Positions 1 to 7,078 of a stretch of 17,628 nucleotides of DNA are shown here, in pieces; within the stretch, counting starts at the first letter, position 1, and each line of letters opens with the position of its first letter. The notes below the pieces were generated by a model, which was given only the letters and a program-made list of their open reading frames with translations, did no database searches and was not told where the DNA came from. Position numbers and translations under genes: made by a program. The DNA comes from Bacillota bacterium (GTDB taxonomy: Bacteria; Bacillota; Clostridia; Tissierellales; Peptoniphilaceae): assembly GCA_023394045.1 (NCBI GenBank), contig JAEXBN010000009.1:1-17628 (forward strand), written 5' to 3'.

Positions 1-183
1 GCAGAGGGAGAAGAGATTGAGGTGCTGCGTTCAGACGGGGAGCCGCTGCGGATGAAGATCAGAGGACTGTCCAATGCGGAGGGGCAGCCGTTGGGACAAG
101 CGGTTCAGGCGAAGGAGCTGGTGTGGATGCATGCTGAGGCGCCTTCTTTGCCCGGAGATATGCTGCGGCGTAAAAGAAACTAG
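1..183 (+). CDS. Peptidase U32 family protein, C-terminal fragment (5' end outside window)
   Basis: The frame is open from base 1 to TAG at 181-183, giving 60 residues of a C-terminus. The fragment has the look of the small beta-barrel tail of U32 (collagenase-like) peptidases: a GEEIEVL strand, a run ending in 'LSNAEGQPLGQA', and a final PGDMLRRKRN resembling the family's usual 'PGD-(L/M)-(L/M)-R' ending. The catalytic domain lies outside the window, so activity cannot be judged. In Bacillota such proteins (YrrN/YrrO, RlhA-like) are linked to rRNA hydroxylation or protein turnover. It converges on rqcH with only 19 nt between the two stop codons and no convincing terminator hairpin. The family call rests on a short tail only. 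Confidence 0.62.
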   Translation, partial: AEGEEIEVLRSDGEPLRMKIRGLSNAEGQPLGQAVQAKELVWMHAEAPSLPGDMLRRKRN

Positions 184-202
184 GAAGAGGCATCTTTTTG
201 TT

Positions 203-1957
203 TTAGGGAAGAATTTCATGCACCTCCGGATGCGCGCTGGTCTGGACAGAAATGGTATGAAAATGGTGGTAATAGACCATGCCGGGTTTGGCGCCTTTTG
301 CTTTATAGACGTTCTTCCGTTCGGTATAATCGATGTCCACGACGGGTTCCTCCGGCGTGGAAGAAAAGCGGGCAGCGATCCATGCGGCGGCTTCTAGCTC
401 TTCTTTCGTCGGCGTTTTCCCTTCGGTGCGAAGGATCACATGCGCTCCGGGGATGGTTTTCGCATGGAAAAACACATCTTCTTTATCGGCCATCTTCAGT
501 GTCAGCCGGTCATTTTGAAGATTGTTGCGTCCGACAAGAATGGTTTTTCCCGTTGTCGTTTCGAAGCGGCGAGGGCGTGATTTCATTTCGGTTTGCTTCT
601 TTTTGCGTTCGGATGACCTGCGCAGCAGCCCTTCGCGCTCAAATTCCATTTTCAGATCCGCCAGATCGGAAAGCTGTGTGGCTTGATCCAGCATGGTTTT
701 CAGCTGTTCGGCATAGGCCACATCCGCTTTCAGCAGGGGAAGATGTTCCTTTAGGAGGCGATGCGCGGTATTCAATTTGGCAAAATGTCGATATTTTGCT
801 TCCATATTCTCGTGTCCGCTTTTCGTTGGATCTAATGCGATCCGGCGCTTTTTTCCCTCATGATAAAAATCGGAGACGGTGATGGATGTTTCGCCCTTTT
901 GGATGGAGTGTGCGTAGGCGGCCAGAAGGTCAGCTTCTTCCTTAATGGTCTGACGATCCAGTGTGGCGGCATAATCCTGCTCCACATTCTGCAGTTTGCG
1001 TGTTTTTTTCTCGATGTCTCGAGCCAGCAGCTGAAGAAGGGATGCCTTTTGCTGCCCAAAGCCATCATCACGGTTCGTCTGTACGGTTTGCTGATCGATC
1101 AGCCGGCTGATGGATGCATCGGATTGGAGAACCGAACCATAATGCGTCAGGGGGAAGGGATACGCTTGGATTTTCGGTTCCTGATAAAGGACTGGCGCAT
1201 AGTCATGGTTTCGCAGCTGATCCGCAAAATTCTGAAAGATGTCGTTCAGCCTTTTCAACGTGGGAGCATCAATGGATCCCAATGGGGACTGCGGATCAAT
1301 ATTGGCGCGGACGCAGAGTTCATCGGAGATCAGCGGAGAAAATCCGGTCAGGCATCCGTAAAATAGACGGCGGACGGGAATCTGGGTCTCTCCGGATTCC
1401 AGCAGGCGGTTCCGAAGATCGTCCAGCGAGGGATGTTCCGTCAGCACATCGATTTTATCGGACGGAAAGATTTTGTAGGTGGTTCCCGGATAGACCGGAC
1501 GAACGCGGCTCATATCATGGGAAACGCGGTGCATCGCTTCAATCACACGATCTTCGTCATCCAGAAGGATGAGGTTGGAATGCCGCCCCATGATCTCTAG
1601 CATCAGGTGCTTGTTCACGGGATCTCCCAGCTCGTTTCGCGTGCCAAAGCTGAGGCGGACGGTGCGATCCAGCCCGATTTGTGTAATTTCCGTGAGCTTT
1701 CCTTGTCCGATCTGTTTGCGCAGCAACATGACAAAATTTGGCGGGGTTTGCGGATTCTGGTATTTTTTTTCACTGAGGTGTAAACGGCCGCTGGCTGCAT
1801 CGCATGACAGGTACAGCAAAAAATGCCTTCTGGCATTGAACAGATTGAGGGTCAGCTGATGGGGGCCGATCTGATTGATTTTTTTTACATGTCCGCCGAG
1901 AATCGTTTGATGCAGTTCATGGACGATCGCGCGCATGGTGATTCCGTCAAAGGTCAT
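203..1957 (-). CDS. rqcH: RqcH, Rqc2-type ribosome quality control factor (NFACT family)
   Basis: A protein of 584 residues, the usual length of the family formerly called fibronectin-binding protein FbpA/YloA. RqcH binds 50S subunits carrying stalled peptidyl-tRNA and recruits tRNA-Ala to add C-terminal alanine tails that mark the chain for proteolysis. The NFACT-N domain opens with MTFDGITMRAIVHEL. The Asp-Arg pair needed for tRNA recruitment is present as D97-R98 within 'IGLDRTVRLSF', at the same numbers as in B. subtilis. 'GRHSNLILLD' (about 155-165) and a long coiled-coil middle (about 330-460) follow. The NFACT-R domain (about 470-570) includes 'VGRNNLQND', 'FFHAKTIPGAHVIL' and 'YTERKNVYKAKGAKPG'. 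The start ATG at 1957-1955 has a GAAAGGA ribosome site (1964-1970). The gene is transcribed away from gmk. Confidence 0.95.
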   Translation of the reverse strand: MTFDGITMRAIVHELHQTILGGHVKKINQIGPHQLTLNLFNARRHFLLYLSCDAASGRLHLSEKKYQNPQTPPNFVMLLRKQIGQGKLTEITQIGLDRTVRLSFGTRNELGDPVNKHLMLEIMGRHSNLILLDDEDRVIEAMHRVSHDMSRVRPVYPGTTYKIFPSDKIDVLTEHPSLDDLRNRLLESGETQIPVRRLFYGCLTGFSPLISDELCVRANIDPQSPLGSIDAPTLKRLNDIFQNFADQLRNHDYAPVLYQEPKIQAYPFPLTHYGSVLQSDASISRLIDQQTVQTNRDDGFGQQKASLLQLLARDIEKKTRKLQNVEQDYAATLDRQTIKEEADLLAAYAHSIQKGETSITVSDFYHEGKKRRIALDPTKSGHENMEAKYRHFAKLNTAHRLLKEHLPLLKADVAYAEQLKTMLDQATQLSDLADLKMEFEREGLLRRSSERKKKQTEMKSRPRRFETTTGKTILVGRNNLQNDRLTLKMADKEDVFFHAKTIPGAHVILRTEGKTPTKEELEAAAWIAARFSSTPEEPVVDIDYTERKNVYKAKGAKPGMVYYHHFHTISVQTSAHPEVHEILP

Positions 1958-1970
1958 AAGTCATCCTTTC

Positions 1971-1997
1971 TTCAGCTGAGATGTTTAAGCAGCTGAA
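1971..1997 (-). promoter_or_regulatory. Hairpin in the predicted rqcH leader
   Basis: TTCAGCTG (1971-1978) and CAGCTGAA (1990-1997) form a perfect 8-bp inverted repeat with an 11-nt loop. It lies between the predicted rqcH -10 element (2015-2020) and the ribosome site (1964-1970), so it would be in the mRNA leader, ending next to the Shine-Dalgarno sequence. It could stabilise the leader or modulate translation. No U tract follows, so it is not a terminator. Function is inferred only. Confidence 0.4.
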
Positions 1998-2014
1998 ACT
2001 CTTAAGCTGGAAAA

Positions 2015-2043
2015 ATTATAGCATGTGCCTTGCCTTTTCTATA
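2015..2043 (-). promoter_or_regulatory. rqcH promoter (extended -10)
   Basis: On the minus strand, TGCTATAAT gives a perfect TATAAT (2015-2020) with the extended TGn motif (2021-2023). At a 17-nt spacing the -35 position (2038-2043) reads TATAGA, a poor match, which an extended -10 can compensate. Transcription would start near 2008, leaving a leader of about 50 nt. The -35 position lies inside the left arm of the inverted repeat at 2038-2073. Confidence 0.65.
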
Positions 2044-2073
2044 AAATATGACAAAAAAGTCATATTTTATAGA
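2038..2073. promoter_or_regulatory. Perfect 15-bp inverted repeat, candidate operator between rqcH and gmk
   Basis: TCTATAAAATATGAC (2038-2052), then A6 (2053-2058), then GTCATATTTTATAGA (2059-2073): 15 of 15 positions pair. The repeat sits upstream of both predicted transcription starts, so it should not be in either primary transcript, which argues for a protein-binding site and not an RNA hairpin. Its outer ends cover the predicted -35 positions of rqcH (2038-2043) and gmk (2070-2075). Binding there could control both directions together. I do not recognise the sequence as the box of a known regulator. Confidence 0.6.
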
Positions 2074-2098
2074 CGAAAGACGCTTCTTCCGTTATTCT
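2070..2098 (+). promoter_or_regulatory. gmk operon promoter
   Basis: TAGACG (2070-2075, 4/6 to TTGACA) and TATTCT (2093-2098, 4/6 to TATAAT) are separated by exactly 17 nt. The predicted start is near 2105, about 20 nt before the gmk start codon. The -35 element overlaps the right arm of the inverted repeat at 2038-2073. The match is moderate, but no better candidate is seen in the gap. Confidence 0.5.
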
Positions 2099-2124
2099 TA
2101 AACAAATTAACTTAAAGGGGGACG

Positions 2125-2739
2125 ATGATGCGACGTGACGGACATTTGATTATTATTTCTGGCCCATCCGGTGTGGGAAAAGGAACCGTTTGTGAAGCAT
2201 TGCGAGCCATGAGGCCGGATCTCACGGTCAGCATTTCAGCCACGACTCGGAAAAAACGGCCGGCGGAGGTGGATGGTGAAAATTATTATTTCTACTCTAT
2301 CGATGAATTCAACGCGCTCATTGATCACGGGGAATTGATTGAGTATGCGAAGGTGCATGGAAATTATTACGGAACCCCGAAAAATTTTGTGCTGGAGCAG
2401 CTGGATGCCGGCGCGGACGTGATTTTGGAAATCGACGTGCAGGGGGCGATGCAAGTGAAGCGCAACATGCCGGGCGGGGTTTATATTTTTCTTCTTCCGC
2501 CGCATAAGAAGGATCTGGAAGCGCGGATTCGCAAGCGCGGAACCGAAGATGAAGACAATATCCATTTGCGGATTTGCAATGCCCGCGATGAGATCTCCAT
2601 GCTGCATGATTATGATTATGCGGTGATCAATGAGGATGTGCAGGAATGTGCGACGATGGTTTCCCATATTATTGATGCGGAAAATCAGCGGATTGATGCG
2701 AATTTGATGAAAAAGTATTGGGAGGAGTTTCATGATTAA
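2125..2739 (+). CDS. gmk: Guanylate kinase
   Basis: A protein of 204 residues, normal for the family. It phosphorylates GMP (and dGMP) to GDP using ATP in the cytoplasm, feeding GTP and (p)ppGpp pools. The P-loop is GPSGVGKGT (13-21). The GMP-binding segment follows with 'SISATTRKKRP' and 'GENYYF'. 'EIDVQGA' (about 109-115) and the lid 'RIRKRGTED' are also present. ATG codons occur at 2125 and 2128; the AAAGGGGG ribosome site (2114-2121) is better spaced for 2128, so the true product may lack one Met. It is the first gene of the operon and overlaps rpoZ by 8 nt. In B. subtilis yicC/yloC and remA precede gmk; here rqcH is the direct divergent neighbour. Confidence 0.96.
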   Translation: MMRRDGHLIIISGPSGVGKGTVCEALRAMRPDLTVSISATTRKKRPAEVDGENYYFYSIDEFNALIDHGELIEYAKVHGNYYGTPKNFVLEQLDAGADVILEIDVQGAMQVKRNMPGGVYIFLLPPHKKDLEARIRKRGTEDEDNIHLRICNARDEISMLHDYDYAVINEDVQECATMVSHIIDAENQRIDANLMKKYWEEFHD

Positions 2740-3022
2740 TCCATCATTTAAGGAATTAGGCGAGATCAGTCCGAGCCGCTATGAAGTTTGTGTCATGGTG
2801 ATGAAGCGCGCGGCTCTTTTGACGGATGGATCGGCGCCGCTGGTGAAAAGCCTCGGCGAGAGTCCGGTGACTGTGGCATTGGATGAGATTATGGCGCGAA
2901 AGGTGACGAAGGTCGATCCGGAGACGATTGGTGAAACGGAGGATTCGGCTGGTGAAGCGGAGGAGCTTCATGAAGGGGGAGAGACGCTAGAGGAGCAGAA
3001 GGATACAGAAGCGGAGGACTAA
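2732..3022 (+). CDS. rpoZ: DNA-directed RNA polymerase omega subunit
   Basis: A protein of 96 residues that begins inside the end of gmk, with a strong GGAGGAG ribosome site at 2721-2727. Omega assists folding and assembly of the beta' subunit. The conserved core is in the first 60 residues: 'SPSRYEVCVMVMKRAALL' followed by 'PVTVALDEIMARKV', the usual (I/L)A..EI...K(V/I) pattern. Bacillus omega is about 67 residues. Here an extra tail of roughly 30 residues (about 65-96) is almost purely acidic and polar, with many Glu and Asp and no aromatic residue. The position between gmk and coaBC is the canonical one and supports the assignment. Confidence 0.93.
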   Translation: MINPSFKELGEISPSRYEVCVMVMKRAALLTDGSAPLVKSLGESPVTVALDEIMARKVTKVDPETIGETEDSAGEAEELHEGGETLEEQKDTEAED

Positions 3023-4204
3023 ATGGGACTGAATGGGAAAAGAATCCTGGTCGGTGTTTCCGGCGGGATCGCCATTTATAAAACATTGAGTTTGCTTTCT
3101 CTGTTGAACAAGCGCGGCGCGGAAACTCGCGTGATTATGACGAAAGGTGCGCAAGAGTTCGTCCGTCCGCTCGCGTTTCAGACCATGTCGCAGCACAGAG
3201 TTTATACGGATCTTTTTTCGGATGAAGAAGGCTTTATTCCGCATATTGATTTGACGCGGGAGGCAGATGTGCTGCTCATTGCGCCGGCGACGGCGAATAT
3301 CCTGTCGAAGATGGCGCATGGCCTGGCGGATGATCTACTGAGCGCGACAGCGTTGGCGGCGCATTGTCCGGTGATTGTTGCGCCTGCGATGAATGTGGTG
3401 ATGTATCGGAATCCGGCCACGCAGGAGAATATTCAGCGGCTGAGAGACCGCGGTGTGCATATTATTCTTCCCGAATCGGGATGGCTGGCATGTCAGGAAA
3501 TTGGAGACGGCAGGATGCCTGAGGCGGAAGATCTGGCGGATGCGCTGGACACCTTCTTCACTCCGAAGGATCTTTCAGGAAAGCATCTTTTGGTCACGGC
3601 AGGGCCAACTCGTGAACGGCTGGATCCTGTGCGCTTTTTGACCAATGATTCCAGCGGAAAACAGGGCACGGCGATCGCGCGCCGTGCCGTGAAACGCGGC
3701 GCACAGGTCACCTTGGTTCACGGGCCGATGCAGGTTGAAGTTCCCAAGGGCTGCCGTGCGATTGCGGTGGAGACGACGGGGGAGATGCTTGAAGCGCTGA
3801 AAGCGGAGCTGCCAAGACATCAAGCGCTGATTATGGCCGCCGCTCCAGCTGATTTCCGACCGGTAGAAGAACAGGAACACAAGATCAAAGGCTCTGATGA
3901 TGGAAAGGTTCGCACCTTGGCGCTCACCGATACGCCGGATATTCTCGTTTCTCTCCAGGACGTGCATACCGACCAGATGATGATCGGCTTTGCGACGGAA
4001 ACGGAAGACCTTCTTCTCAATGCCCGCAAAAAATTGGAGAAAAAACAGCTGGATTATATTGTGGCCAATGATGTGACGATGGAGGGTGCGGCGTTTGATT
4101 TTGATACCAATATCGTCACGATTATCGGACGTGATCGGGAGATTTCTCTGCCCAAGCAATCGAAGGAGGATGTTGCCGATCACATTCTGGATTTGCTGAA
4201 ATGA
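3023..4204 (+). CDS. coaBC: Bifunctional phosphopantothenoylcysteine decarboxylase / phosphopantothenate-cysteine ligase
   Basis: A protein of 393 residues, typical for the fused enzyme. It performs two successive coenzyme A steps: the CoaB half joins 4'-phosphopantothenate to cysteine, and the FMN-dependent CoaC half decarboxylates the product to 4'-phosphopantetheine. CoaC occupies about residues 1-180, with 'GVSGGIAIYK', the active-site His in 'PHIDL' (H74), 'APAMNVVMYRNPA', and the substrate-clamp Cys in 'ACQEIGDGRMPE' (C157). CoaB begins about residue 187 with 'LLVTAGPTRERLDPVRFLTN' and contains 'AAAPADFRP', 'LTDTPDIL' and 'VANDV'. The start ATG directly follows the rpoZ stop, with GGAGGA at 3013-3018. 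It overlaps priA by 4 nt (ATGA). Confidence 0.96.
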   Translation: MGLNGKRILVGVSGGIAIYKTLSLLSLLNKRGAETRVIMTKGAQEFVRPLAFQTMSQHRVYTDLFSDEEGFIPHIDLTREADVLLIAPATANILSKMAHGLADDLLSATALAAHCPVIVAPAMNVVMYRNPATQENIQRLRDRGVHIILPESGWLACQEIGDGRMPEAEDLADALDTFFTPKDLSGKHLLVTAGPTRERLDPVRFLTNDSSGKQGTAIARRAVKRGAQVTLVHGPMQVEVPKGCRAIAVETTGEMLEALKAELPRHQALIMAAAPADFRPVEEQEHKIKGSDDGKVRTLALTDTPDILVSLQDVHTDQMMIGFATETEDLLLNARKKLEKKQLDYIVANDVTMEGAAFDFDTNIVTIIGRDREISLPKQSKEDVADHILDLLK

Positions 4205-6390
4205 TTCTGGCTGACGTTCGTATTGAGTCGAAAACCCGCCGCACCGACCGTTTGTTCACGTACTTGGTTCCGGAGACGCTGCAAGAGCGTGTGCATCCCG
4301 GCGCGCTGGTTCACGTCCCGTTTGGGCGCGGGGATCGCAGCCATATGGCGCTGGTTGTCGCCGTTCGTGAGCAGGAGGAAGCAGACTTTGCGCTGAAATC
4401 CATTCTCGGATTGCCGGAGGGGGAATCTCCGATTTCTGAAGAAGGCATGGCGCTGGCGGAGTATATGGTTCATCACCTGCTATCCGACCAAACGTCCGCG
4501 ATTCAGACGGTGCTTCCGCCAGGATCGGGAGGGCTGTTTCGTCCGAAGCTGGAATCCTACTACCATCTGCTTCCTGCGGGAGGAAAAGCGGAGATCGCAG
4601 AACGCGCAAAAAAACAAAAGGCCGTAATTGAGGCGCTGCGGCGCGGAGAATGGGAACGGCGCGCCTTAATGGCGCAGACAGGCGCAACCTCGCAAACTTT
4701 GCACACGCTGGAAGATCAGGGGCTGATTGCCCGCACGTCCCGGCGCGTTTCACGCCGCAAGTCGAAGCATCGCCCCGGATATCAGAAACAAACGCTGACA
4801 CCAGCTCAGCAGCGGGTCTATGACCGAATTCTGGAAAAGAACGGAAAGTATCTGATCTGCGGAGTCACGGGATCGGGAAAAACTGAAATTTATCTGCAGC
4901 TGGTGGAGCATGCTTTGGAGGCTGGAAAGGAAGCCATCATCCTTGTTCCGGAAATTTCCCTCACGCCGCAAACGATCGCGCGTTTTGAGGGGCGCTTCGG
5001 GTCGGAGGTCGCCATTCTGCATTCCCGTCTTTCCGTGGCGGAGCGCCATGAAGAATGGGAGAAGATCGTCCGGGGGGAGGTACACATCGCCATTGGCGCG
5101 CGCAGCGCCATTTTCGCGCCGTTTGAGCACCTAGGGATCATCATCATCGATGAAGAGCATGAGGGAAGCTACACCAGCGAAAAAAATCCGAAATATCACG
5201 CCTCGGATATTGCCGCTTTTCGCTGCGACTGGCATCATGCGACATTGGTGCTGGGATCGGCGACCCCTTCTGTAGAGACGCTGTACCACGTCCAGACGGG
5301 AGATCTGGTGCGGCTGGATCTGCCGGAGCGTGTGAATGGGCGCCCGCTTCCGGAGATGCGGATCATGGATATGCGCGAAGAGCTGAAAGCCAATAACCGG
5401 TCGATGCTTTCACGCGGCTTGTATCAGGCGATGAAGGAGGCGCTGAAGCGGGGCGAGCAGAGCATCCTTTTTCTCAACAAGAGGGGGCATACCTCATTCG
5501 TCTTTTGCCGATCCTGCGGATATGTCTACCGCTGTGATGCATGCGACGTGGCGATGACCTACCACAAACACCGCGATCGTCTGATTTGCCACTATTGCGG
5601 ACGGGAAAAGCCGATGCAGCGGCTCTGCCCCCAATGCGGAAGCGATGCCATCCGGGAATTTGGTGCAGGAACGGAACACCTGGAAGAAGAAGTGCAGCAC
5701 ATTTTTCCTCAGGCGCGTATTCGCCGTGCGGATGCGGATACGATGCGGAAGAAGGGCTCTTACGAGAATTTGTATGCGGACATGCTGGATGGGCGGATTG
5801 ATATTCTGGTGGGAACGCAAATGATTGCGAAGGGATTCGATTTTCCCAACGTGACGGTGGTGGGGATCGTTTCGGCGGATGTGACATTAAATCTCCCGGA
5901 TCTCCGTGCGGCTGAGCGCACGTTTCAGTTGGTGACGCAGGTCGCCGGACGGGCTGGGCGTGCGGAGCGCCCCGGCATGGTGTTTATTCAGACCTACCAT
6001 CCGGAACATTATGCTCTTCAGGCTGCTGCGCAGTATGATCTGGATGCCTTCTATGAGCAGGAGATGCAATACCGCATGGAGAACGGGTATCCGCCGGTGC
6101 GCCGCGAGCTGTATGTGCAGTTCAGCGGACCGGATCGTCGTTGCACGCTGGAGAAAGCGCGTGAAGTCAGAGGTTTTCTTGATACGGTGCCACAGAGAGA
6201 GTCGCTCTTCCTGGAGGGACCGACACCAAGCGTCATTGAACGCATCAACGGACGTTACCGCTTCGCACTCTTGCTGCGCAGCGATGAAGGACGGGCGCTG
6301 GAAGACATCGGACGGATCTTGATTGATCGATTTCCCAGCACTCCTGACCTTTGGATTCTGGTCACGTTGGATCCTCAGTCGGTTTATTAG
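4201..6390 (+). CDS. priA: Primosomal protein N', replication restart helicase PriA
   Basis: A protein of 729 residues. PriA recognises abandoned replication forks, unwinds the lagging arm 3'-5' and starts reloading of the replicative helicase. The N-terminal 3'-DNA-binding domain begins 'ILADVRIESKTRRTDRLFTY'. The helicase core has Walker A GVTGSGKTE (about 221-229), the Walker B box DEEH (317-320) and 'LGSATPSVET'. The two-zinc insertion shows the expected eight cysteines between C436 and C479 (CRSCG, CDAC, CHYC, CPQC). Later motifs include 'GTQMIAKGFDFPNVT' and 'QVAGRAGR'. The start overlaps the coaBC stop by 4 nt with no strong ribosome site, so translation is probably coupled. It ends in TAG, which shows that TAG is an ordinary stop in this organism. 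Confidence 0.97.
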   Translation: MILADVRIESKTRRTDRLFTYLVPETLQERVHPGALVHVPFGRGDRSHMALVVAVREQEEADFALKSILGLPEGESPISEEGMALAEYMVHHLLSDQTSAIQTVLPPGSGGLFRPKLESYYHLLPAGGKAEIAERAKKQKAVIEALRRGEWERRALMAQTGATSQTLHTLEDQGLIARTSRRVSRRKSKHRPGYQKQTLTPAQQRVYDRILEKNGKYLICGVTGSGKTEIYLQLVEHALEAGKEAIILVPEISLTPQTIARFEGRFGSEVAILHSRLSVAERHEEWEKIVRGEVHIAIGARSAIFAPFEHLGIIIIDEEHEGSYTSEKNPKYHASDIAAFRCDWHHATLVLGSATPSVETLYHVQTGDLVRLDLPERVNGRPLPEMRIMDMREELKANNRSMLSRGLYQAMKEALKRGEQSILFLNKRGHTSFVFCRSCGYVYRCDACDVAMTYHKHRDRLICHYCGREKPMQRLCPQCGSDAIREFGAGTEHLEEEVQHIFPQARIRRADADTMRKKGSYENLYADMLDGRIDILVGTQMIAKGFDFPNVTVVGIVSADVTLNLPDLRAAERTFQLVTQVAGRAGRAERPGMVFIQTYHPEHYALQAAAQYDLDAFYEQEMQYRMENGYPPVRRELYVQFSGPDRRCTLEKAREVRGFLDTVPQRESLFLEGPTPSVIERINGRYRFALLLRSDEGRALEDIGRILIDRFPSTPDLWILVTLDPQSVY

Positions 6391-6439
6391 CCACAGACAG
6401 GCTGATGGGATGGGTCAAAGAGAGAAAAATCAGCTTTTC

Positions 6440-6480
6440 AAGCTCAATCAACAGGAGCTTCACTTTTTATGAAGTGAGGC
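6440..6480 (+). promoter_or_regulatory. Alternative hairpins in the priA-def gap
   Basis: Three short stems compete for the same bases. AGCTT (6432-6436) pairs with AAGCT (6440-6444). AAGCTC (6440-6445) pairs with GAGCTT (6455-6460) and is followed shortly by T5, like a weak terminator. GCTTCACTT (6457-6465) pairs with AAGTGAGGC (6472-6480) over 9 bp with one G-T wobble. The last two share GCTT at 6457-6460, so they exclude each other. The last hairpin ends 8 nt before the def ribosome site. This could act as an attenuator or simply as an mRNA processing or stability element; the sequence cannot decide. Confidence 0.4.
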
Positions 6481-6499
6481 ACGAACAGAAAGGATGGAT

Positions 6500-7078
6500 A
6501 TGGCAATTCTAACCATTCGTCAAGAGGGTGATCCGATCTTGCGCAAAAAGGCAAGGCCGATCACCGAGGTGACTGATAAAATTCGCCAATTGCTGGATGA
6601 TATGCTGGAAACGATGTACGACGATCAGGGGATTGGTTTGGCAGGACCTCAGGTGGGGAAATTGCGCCGGCTGATCACCGTTGATGTCGGAGAAGGTCCC
6701 TATAAGCTCGTCAATCCGGAAATCATCGAGGCATCGGAAGAACAGCAGCTGGATATTGAGGGATGCCTTTCCGTTCCCAATTTTAATGGAACGGTATATC
6801 GCCCTCAGTGGGTGCGAGTCGCCTATCAGGATGAAACCGGGGCTTCGCGTGAAATTCGCGCGGAAGGTCTGTTTGCGCGGTGCCTTTGCCATGAAATCGA
6901 TCATTTGGACGGCATTCTGTTCCGCGACCGCGTGGATGAGGTGATTGATTTGGAGCATCCCACGGAGGAACAGATGGCGTATCTGCGCGCGCATCATCTC
7001 GTTGAGGAGGAAAAGGACGCGGAGGAGTCGATCACACGCGCTGAAGAAGCGCCGACACCGCAGGAGAAATTGAAATGA
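6500..7078 (+). CDS. def: Peptide deformylase
   Basis: Removes the formyl group from the N-terminal Met of nascent proteins at the ribosome; a metalloenzyme (Fe or Zn). The start is placed at ATG 6500, not the in-frame ATG at 6494, because the GAAAGGA ribosome site (6488-6494) overlaps the earlier codon and is 5 nt from this one. That gives 192 residues. The three family motifs are present: 'GIGLAGPQVG' (one Gly in place of the usual second Ala), 'EGCLSVP' with metal ligand C89, and HEIDH with H131, E132 and H135. The C-terminal ~35 residues are acidic and charged and extend beyond the catalytic fold. The stop overlaps the fmt start by 4 nt, pairing the deformylase with the formyltransferase. 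Confidence 0.95.
   Translation: MAILTIRQEGDPILRKKARPITEVTDKIRQLLDDMLETMYDDQGIGLAGPQVGKLRRLITVDVGEGPYKLVNPEIIEASEEQQLDIEGCLSVPNFNGTVYRPQWVRVAYQDETGASREIRAEGLFARCLCHEIDHLDGILFRDRVDEVIDLEHPTEEQMAYLRAHHLVEEEKDAEESITRAEEAPTPQEKLK

Noticed and set aside
298..882. 194-codon + strand frame opposite rqcH
   Set aside because: Antisense shadow of a well-supported gene, with low-complexity Arg/Ser/Leu-rich sequence and no ribosome site.
6494..6499. Earlier def start codon at 6494
   Set aside because: The ribosome site GAAAGGA overlaps this ATG; the ATG at 6500 has proper spacing and matches the usual deformylase N-terminus.
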